64,000 bases of DNA, taken from Bacillota bacterium. GTDB taxonomy: Bacteria > Bacillota > Clostridia > Lachnospirales > Lachnospiraceae. Under the pieces are notes generated by a model that was not told the origin of the DNA, ran no database searches, and worked only from the letters and a program-made list of their open reading frames with translations. The stretch spans positions 41,469-105,468 of the forward strand of contig JAEYOQ010000007.1 of the NCBI GenBank assembly GCA_023411555.1, written 5' to 3'. The translations under genes were made by a program, and so were the position numbers. How positions within the stretch are numbered: the stretch's first letter is position 1; each line of letters opens with the position of its first letter. Of the stretch, positions 58,800 to 64,000 are shown piece by piece.

Positions 58800-60284
58800 T
58801 TATTTATTTGCTTTTATTTTCCCATTACTATCAAACTGTAATCCGAATTGCTTGCAATAGCCGTTGATCTTCTTCAAAATTCGCTTCTTTTCACTACCTG
58901 TGCTAGGTGTCGGCTGGTAGTTATTTCTTTCCGTGATAGAGGATACGGAGCAGGGAATGATTTTCACCTCATCCGAAGGCACCAGCTTATCATTATGAAA
59001 GCTAAAGGTCTGCTGATAAATCATGGTATCCTTATCGGCAGGATTCGTATTTCCGCCAAAGCAGAAGTTACCCAGACTATAGACAATATAAGCATCCTTA
59101 TACTTTTCAATCGGTTGAAGAACGTGAGGGTGATGACCCAGTACCAGGTCGGCTCCGCCTTCGTCGATGGCGATACGACTTAGTTCCTTCTGTAGCTTGG
59201 TAATACGGCTGGTCCGTTCAATTCCCCAGTGAATACTTACTATAAGCAAATCATGGTCCATCTTCTTCATCGTCTTGATTGCCTTACGAAGGACCTTCTT
59301 ATGATCGCTTCTGTTCGTCTCTTGAATAGAAATCATGCCAATCTTGACGCCCTTTGTCTCGAAAACAGCAACCTGGGCATCGGAGGAATAGACAATCCCT
59401 GCCTTTTCAAAGCTTTTTATGGTATCGGTATAGCTCACTTCCCCATAATCACGAACATGATTATTAGCAAAGGCAACCGCTTCTACGGAGCCCTCTTTCA
59501 AAATATTGATATAGGAAGGTTTGCCTCGAAATGCCCACTGCTTATCGACTCTGCTCCCATTATTACTGAGAGTTCCTTCAAAATTCACTATCGTCATGTC
59601 ATCCTGTTCAAAGATAGACTTCACATTCTTGAAGAAATAGGCATCATCCTTTTGCTTGTTATAAACAGAAAAGAAATTAACACTTGCCGGCTGTTTGATA
59701 TCACTTGATAGGGTGACATCTCCAGCTGCACTGATGGTGATCTTAACATCCTTGGATACCGTCACCTTACAGGAGGCTGTAGCCTTGCCAAGGGTGGCAG
59801 TAATTGTTGCCTCTCCGTAGTGAATCGCTTTTATTACACCCTTTTTGGATATCGTTACGATTTTCTTATTACTACTCTGATATACTACGGCATCATCAGA
59901 GGGATTTTCCTCCGTGAGCTTCGCTTCATGCTTTTTTTGCTCTCCTTCTTGAAGAGAAAGCTTTTTCGAGGGAAAATATAGCTCTCCTGTGTACTCCTTT
60001 TTCTCCTCAAGCACTTCTGGTGTCTCTTGATCTTCAGTGATCTCCTGACCATCTGTGATCTCCTGACCATCTGTGGTCTCTTGACCGTCTGTAATCTCCT
60101 GACCATCTGTGATTTCCTGACTGTCTGTAATGTCCTGACCATTGATAATTTCCTGGCTATCCTCCAGCGGCAGCCCCTCATTGCCTGTAATATCCGTTGC
60201 ATATACTCTACCTGGTACAGCAACCAGAATACTTAGGCAGCAGAATAGGATTACACTCACATATTTCTTAATTCTTCGTGTCAT
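58800..60284 (-). CDS. CapA-like metallophosphatase with Big2 domain and repeat linker
   Basis: 494 residues. Signal peptide (1-29), a linker of about eight hexapeptide units TDGQEI at about 42-88, a bacterial Ig-like (Big2) domain (about 100-178, ending GEATITATLGKATASCKVTV), then a CapA/PgsA-type domain: MTIVNFEGTLSNNG, AVAFANNHVRDYGE, LIVSIHWGIE and LVLGHHPHVLQPIEKY. CapA proteins take part in poly-gamma-glutamate capsule export or other polymer metabolism. AGGGGAC precedes the ATG. It overlaps the end of the diguanylate cyclase gene by 17 bases, so they form an operon. Confidence 0.9.
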   Translation of the reverse strand: MTRRIKKYVSVILFCCLSILVAVPGRVYATDITGNEGLPLEDSQEIINGQDITDSQEITDGQEITDGQETTDGQEITDGQEITEDQETPEVLEEKKEYTGELYFPSKKLSLQEGEQKKHEAKLTEENPSDDAVVYQSSNKKIVTISKKGVIKAIHYGEATITATLGKATASCKVTVSKDVKITISAAGDVTLSSDIKQPASVNFFSVYNKQKDDAYFFKNVKSIFEQDDMTIVNFEGTLSNNGSRVDKQWAFRGKPSYINILKEGSVEAVAFANNHVRDYGEVSYTDTIKSFEKAGIVYSSDAQVAVFETKGVKIGMISIQETNRSDHKKVLRKAIKTMKKMDHDLLIVSIHWGIERTSRITKLQKELSRIAIDEGGADLVLGHHPHVLQPIEKYKDAYIVYSLGNFCFGGNTNPADKDTMIYQQTFSFHNDKLVPSDEVKIIPCSVSSITERNNYQPTPSTGSEKKRILKKINGYCKQFGLQFDSNGKIKANK

Positions 60285-61914
60285 TTTCGTCCCCTAAACC
60301 TTCTAATTGTTGTTGTTCTATCACATTGTGTACTAATAGAATATCATTCTTAGTGGTACGCTTCACATGATACATCGACATGTCCGCCACATAAAAATAA
60401 TCCCATATCTTATTCCCGTCCCTCGGAACCGAATTGCGAATTCCTTGCGAGATAGTTACAACCGGACTGACGGTAGAGTTAAAGTTCCTTATATTCAATT
60501 CCATAACCTGCTGTCTTAATTTCCTTGCATATGCTAGAATCTCATCATCAGTCATATTCTCATAAATAAGGATAAATTCGTCACCCCCATAGCGGGCACA
60601 GAATATCCCTTGTTCCATCAAGGAATGCAATAGCTGGGAGATTTTCTTCAGGCATTTGTCACCGGCCTGATGTCCAAAGGTATCGTTATATTGTTTGAAG
60701 TAATCAATATCTAAGATTTCTACCCCCAGATTCGTACTATTACGATAGGCCTTTTCAAAAGCCATCTCAGTGTATTCATTTAGCTTCTCCCGATTAGGAA
60801 GCTTCGTCAGAGGATCTCTTTCCGACTTTTCCAACAACAGCTTATTCTCCTCCTGCATCAGGGTCTGCTTTTCCTTCACGTATTCCAGATCGATACGTAG
60901 CTCGATTGCTCTCCTGGCATTCGTTCTATTCTCTTCCTCCAGGCGCTCTGATAAAGCTACATACTCTGTACAAGCAAGCCTGTATTCCGGCTCGTTCTGC
61001 CGTATTTTATAAAATTGTAGCTTATACTTTAATACACGAAGCTGCATATTCGTTATTCCGGCCTGCTTGGTCAGATAATCTATTCGATCAACTACTCTCC
61101 AAAGCTCTTCATACCGTTCGGTGTCCATCAAAAAATCGCACAGCAGAAATGCTTCCTCATACATATCAAGCAGAGTGGGTATTTCTAACAGAATATGGAT
61201 CATCTTATCTAACAACTCATCTCTCTTCTGATATTCCTTCCTCTGATTTAAGAATTGAACCTCAAAGCAGTAGATGACTAAAGGATAACGAGATGCCTCC
61301 ATATATTGCTTTCGCCGTCGTTCTATTCTATAATACCAGTTGAATGCAGTCTCAAGCTCTCCTAGCTGTAAGTAACTGGTGGCAATAGCCGTCTCCGCAA
61401 TGATTTTGTTCACGACACTGCTCGATTTATCCTTATTCAGATAGATGAGTGCCTTTTCCAGATATAGAATCGCAGACTTATAATCCCCCAGTTGCTTATA
61501 TATCTGCCCAATATTCGCATTCACAAGTCCGGCTTCATATACTAGTCCATGTTCCCGGCTATATTTTAGAGAGGTAAGATAAAAATCGATGGCTGCCGAA
61601 AGATTTCCTTGATTATCTGCATTGATTCCCAGCATATTATAAGACTTAGCAATGAGGTTTACCAAAGGTACCTCCATCTGATGCTCCAAGCCATGTATCA
61701 GGCTCTGAATGAATTCATCATACTTGTTGCAGTCAAAATAGGCTTCGGCAAGATAGTAATATGCAAAGCCCAGCAAAGTGCTATCTCCTTCCGCCTTTCC
61801 GTATAGTATAATTTTCTTACAGATACTAATAGTCTCTTCCGGTTTCTCAATCCTTAGCTCCAATACCTGACTGATTAGTCCCCTTATGCTTTCATCATAT
61901 TTCTCAAAATTCAT
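60268..61914 (-). CDS. TPR-repeat diguanylate cyclase (GGDEF)
   Basis: 548 residues, no membrane helix or signal. Residues about 1-310 are tetratricopeptide-like helical repeats (for example AKSYNMLGINADNQGNLSAA, ANIGQIYKQLGDYKSAILYL), a short coiled coil follows, then a GGDEF domain with the intact active site ARYGGDEF (GGDEF at 443-447). Five residues before it the RxxD inhibitory site is missing (LMEQGIFCA), so product inhibition is probably absent. It makes cyclic di-GMP. GAGAGG precedes the ATG. First gene of an operon with the CapA-like gene. Confidence 0.94.
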   Translation of the reverse strand: MNFEKYDESIRGLISQVLELRIEKPEETISICKKIILYGKAEGDSTLLGFAYYYLAEAYFDCNKYDEFIQSLIHGLEHQMEVPLVNLIAKSYNMLGINADNQGNLSAAIDFYLTSLKYSREHGLVYEAGLVNANIGQIYKQLGDYKSAILYLEKALIYLNKDKSSSVVNKIIAETAIATSYLQLGELETAFNWYYRIERRRKQYMEASRYPLVIYCFEVQFLNQRKEYQKRDELLDKMIHILLEIPTLLDMYEEAFLLCDFLMDTERYEELWRVVDRIDYLTKQAGITNMQLRVLKYKLQFYKIRQNEPEYRLACTEYVALSERLEEENRTNARRAIELRIDLEYVKEKQTLMQEENKLLLEKSERDPLTKLPNREKLNEYTEMAFEKAYRNSTNLGVEILDIDYFKQYNDTFGHQAGDKCLKKISQLLHSLMEQGIFCARYGGDEFILIYENMTDDEILAYARKLRQQVMELNIRNFNSTVSPVVTISQGIRNSVPRDGNKIWDYFYVADMSMYHVKRTTKNDILLVHNVIEQQQLEGLGDENDTKN

Positions 61915-62077
61915 AAATACCTCTCCGTAACCACACTATAACCAATCTAACTTTACATGCTTCTCATTGAGCCTTCTGGAGTTATATTTATCCAGTCAAT
62001 ACTTTAATCCAATAAATCATAACACACCAATTCCTTCGATGCAATGCAATTTATATAAGATAATTCCATATAAATTT

Positions 62078-62109
62078 AAGGTGGGATTATTAAAGTACAA
62101 TCCCACCTT
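62078..62109. terminator. Terminator-like hairpin before the diguanylate cyclase gene
   Basis: AAGGTGGGATT (62078-62088) pairs perfectly with AATCCCACCTT (62099-62109). It lies after the stop of the chemoreceptor gene on the minus strand, with an AT-rich tail. Confidence 0.75.
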
Positions 62110-62162
62110 TGAAGATTTAGTCTGTTATTAATAAGAACATAATAATACACTCTCAGCACTGC

Positions 62163-63632
62163 CTAACCAATTAATTGAACCCCATTTTTCGTCTGTATAT
62201 TCACTTCCTCTTCTATCCTATCCAGTAGCTCAAATATCTTTCTGGATAGCGCTTCCGCTTCAGCGAAATGAAGCTGCACCTCTGACGTTTTAGAATTTTT
62301 TATAGCGTCTATTACCTTGTGTCCACAAACATGGAACTTTTCATGTACTTCCTCAATGGCATTCCAATCTTCCCTGATAGAGGGATGATCAACAGAAATC
62401 GTATGATAGAAGTGCCCAAATGCACACTTGGTACTATTGGTTTGAAGCGGATAAACCTTATCTTCCTTTACTATCTTCTTTAGAGTCTCCATCCAATTCC
62501 TATGAGCCATTCTGGCATTCATTATGTTAGTCTTAAACTCATCATTGGTAATGTAATGGGCACCGCCTCTCAAGGAAGCAAATAAATTCTTGGTGATCTC
62601 AGACAAGCTATCATCAATCTTCGTTATCTGATTCGCCAATTCCGCACTCTTCTCTGAATCCTTATAAATTGTCTGGGCCATATAGCTGAGCCTTTGCGCA
62701 TCTGCACTGGAGGTTTCCATTGCAGTATTGATTTGCTCTGTAGATAATTTTACCTCCGACATCGTTGAATTCACTAATCGCACATCATCGATTGTCAAAT
62801 TTAATAATTCCATGTTACTTTGCATAGTTGAGTATACATCATCAATTTTACTGCTCATTTCCTTGGAGGATTCAATGGTATTAATCATACTCTGTCTTCC
62901 GTTAACCGCTGCAGCTTCGATATGGGACATAAAAGAGCTCATACCCTCTAAGCTTTTCCTCGTATTATCAGAAAGCTTTCTTATCTCGGCAGCTACAACC
63001 GCAAAGCCTTTCCCGTTCTCTCCGGCTCTTGCCGCTTCAATTGTTGCATTTAAGGATAACAGATTTGTCTGTTCTGCAATGGCACCAACACTGCTGACGA
63101 TCTCATTTACCTTATTGGTCAATTCAACCAATTCATCAATCTTAGCACTCATAATTGTTGAATTCTCCATTACGTTTTCCTTCAGCTTACTTATTTCTGA
63201 TAATTTCTGCATACTTTCATTATTCTTTTCAATCAGCTTTTCCGATGATTCAGCAAGCTTCTCCAGCGTAGCGGATGAATTATTTACAGATTCCGATACC
63301 ATATACATACTTGCTGTCGCTTCTTCAACAATCGCAAGGTTTGATTCACTCAGCTCTGCAATCTCTCCTGCAAAATCCTTGAGGTCATAGGATATCTGGG
63401 ACATACTTACATCATAGCTGCTCATCTTAGTAACAAGTTCAAGTAAATCCTTTGCAGATAATGAAATCATTTCCTCGTTCTTAAAGAATCGGTCAAATAA
63501 GTCATATACCTCTTTATGTAAGCTATATTTAATTTCAGGTAGTTCAATTTCTCTCCCTTCCATTTTCCCGCTGACATAATTGACAATACAACGAGCCTCC
63601 TGACAATCACCTCTTTGTTTGTTTACGAACAT
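62163..63632 (-). CDS. Soluble methyl-accepting chemotaxis protein with C-terminal CZB domain
   Basis: 489 residues and no membrane helices. A short Cys-containing N-terminus (GDCQEARCIVNYVSGKM) is followed by a long signalling coiled coil with the conserved hairpin tip EQTNLLSLNATIEAARAGEN, in part, and a C-terminal CZB domain with the zinc-binding motif CAFGHFYH plus His in ARMAHRNWM and HEKFHVCGH. CZB chemoreceptors sense zinc or hypochlorous acid in other bacteria. ATG 63632 follows AGGAGG by 6 bases; an earlier in-frame start at 63671 has no site. Transcribed alone. Confidence 0.93.
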   Translation of the reverse strand: MFVNKQRGDCQEARCIVNYVSGKMEGREIELPEIKYSLHKEVYDLFDRFFKNEEMISLSAKDLLELVTKMSSYDVSMSQISYDLKDFAGEIAELSESNLAIVEEATASMYMVSESVNNSSATLEKLAESSEKLIEKNNESMQKLSEISKLKENVMENSTIMSAKIDELVELTNKVNEIVSSVGAIAEQTNLLSLNATIEAARAGENGKGFAVVAAEIRKLSDNTRKSLEGMSSFMSHIEAAAVNGRQSMINTIESSKEMSSKIDDVYSTMQSNMELLNLTIDDVRLVNSTMSEVKLSTEQINTAMETSSADAQRLSYMAQTIYKDSEKSAELANQITKIDDSLSEITKNLFASLRGGAHYITNDEFKTNIMNARMAHRNWMETLKKIVKEDKVYPLQTNSTKCAFGHFYHTISVDHPSIREDWNAIEEVHEKFHVCGHKVIDAIKNSKTSEVQLHFAEAEALSRKIFELLDRIEEEVNIQTKNGVQLIG

Positions 63633-64000
63633 AATGGGCCTCCTATAATTGGTTAGAATATAAAATATCAATCACATTCCATTTACCGGTAGTGTATTTA
63701 TTGATAAAAAAATAGCATTATTTCTTATATTACTACAAAAATCCAATTTATTCTATACTTTTTTACAAGAGAACACCTCATTATATCGCAAAATATTACA
63801 TGTTCTAATGATTGCTGTACGAAAATAAAAATTTAATATATACTGGCAATTATCCTATCTGCGTTATAATTATAAAAGGGCGTGTTTCAAAACTAACATT
63901 TTTAAGTTAGGATTGAAACACGTCCTTTCTTTTTGAGTAAAAAAATAGGGAACACCGTGATGTGCTCCTCTGGAAGTTGGATTTTCAGAATTTTTTGCGT
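63633..64000. other. Gene-free stretch at the window end
   Basis: 368 bases, AT-rich, upstream of the chemoreceptor gene. It holds a strong hairpin at 63875-63928, listed separately, and a weaker inverted repeat around 63950-63973. No coding frame is convincing; what lies beyond the window is unknown. Confidence 0.5.
63875..63935. terminator. Strong terminator hairpin without a visible upstream gene
   Basis: AAAGGGCGTGTTTCAA (63875-63890) pairs with TTGAAACACGTCCTTT (63913-63928) with one wobble, an inner CTAAC/GTTAG extends it, and CTTTTT follows. On the other strand a TTTTATAATTAT tail follows, so it could end a minus-strand transcript entering from beyond the window. On the + strand no gene precedes it. 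Confidence 0.75.

Noticed and set aside
60021..60161. Short tandem DNA repeats resembling a CRISPR array
   Set aside because: The 18-base period has no spacers and encodes the hexapeptide linker of a real protein.
63931..64000. Insertion-sequence end at the window edge
   Set aside because: A weak inverted repeat is present, but there is no transposase reading frame or target duplication to support it.

Overview
The window reads as chromosome of an anaerobic, low-to-moderate GC Gram-positive bacterium of the class Clostridia, most likely a Lachnospiraceae relative; genus is not resolved. The main evidence is the Clostridium pasteurianum-type nitrogenase operon (nifI1/nifI2 between nifH and nifD, a nifN-B fusion, a two-gene nifV and a [2Fe-2S] ferredoxin gene), strong AGGAGG-type ribosome binding sites, frequent TTG/GTG starts, monoderm lipoprotein and envelope proteins, and intrinsic terminators between most transcription units. 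No rRNA, tRNA, CRISPR array, phage or recognisable transposase gene was seen.

Layout. 1-4.2 kb (-): MoxR ATPase, DUF58 protein and a transglutaminase-domain membrane protein cut by the window start. 4.5-7.8 kb (+): a membrane-anchored parvulin-like foldase, a 58-residue Asn/Ser-rich protein, and a PadR regulator followed by a SEDS (FtsW/RodA/SpoVE) protein with an N-terminal permease-prefix domain. 8-10.8 kb (+): TrkA and TrkH potassium uptake behind an unusual minigene/hairpin leader. 10.8-13.2 kb (-): a DUF3298 protein and the PutP proline symporter.

13.3-24.2 kb (-) is the nitrogenase operon, in transcription order nifH, nifI1, nifI2, nifD, nifK, nifE, nifN-B, ferredoxin, nifV-omega, nifV-alpha. 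It supplies the Fe protein, two PII-type regulators, the MoFe protein, the cofactor scaffold and NifB, a dedicated ferredoxin and homocitrate synthase. No nifA, nifU/nifS or molybdate transporter lies in the window. A terminator-like hairpin sits between the proposed nifH promoter and nifH.

24.5-37 kb: a small membrane protein divergent from nifH, a double GNAT acetyltransferase, a TldD/TldE-type protease pair, a three-gene sugar oxidoreductase/isomerase operon with a divergent AraC regulator, and an amino-sugar region (SIS protein, GntR/UTRA regulator, nagB, nagA) with repeated palindromic operators. 37.1-44.4 kb: a compact MotA-like membrane pair, a secreted serine hydrolase, a second PadR operon (PadR, HAAS-domain membrane protein, DUF4097 protein) and a DUF2935 protein. 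44.5-48.7 kb (-): flotillin and an NfeD-like partner, a PilZ-like protein and a DUF368 polyprenyl-phosphate transporter.

48.9-58.7 kb is the least ordinary region: a four-gene operon (two sugar-type ABC permeases, a very large HlyD-like adaptor, and an unrecognised membrane protein), a histidine kinase/response regulator pair, and a divergent 731-residue lipoprotein joining a probable beta-propeller to a solute-binding domain. No ATPase gene is present. It is the best candidate for an undescribed system. 58.8-63.6 kb (-): a CapA-like phosphatase with a hexapeptide-repeat linker, a TPR-diguanylate cyclase overlapping it, and a soluble chemoreceptor with a CZB zinc-binding domain. The window ends in non-coding sequence.
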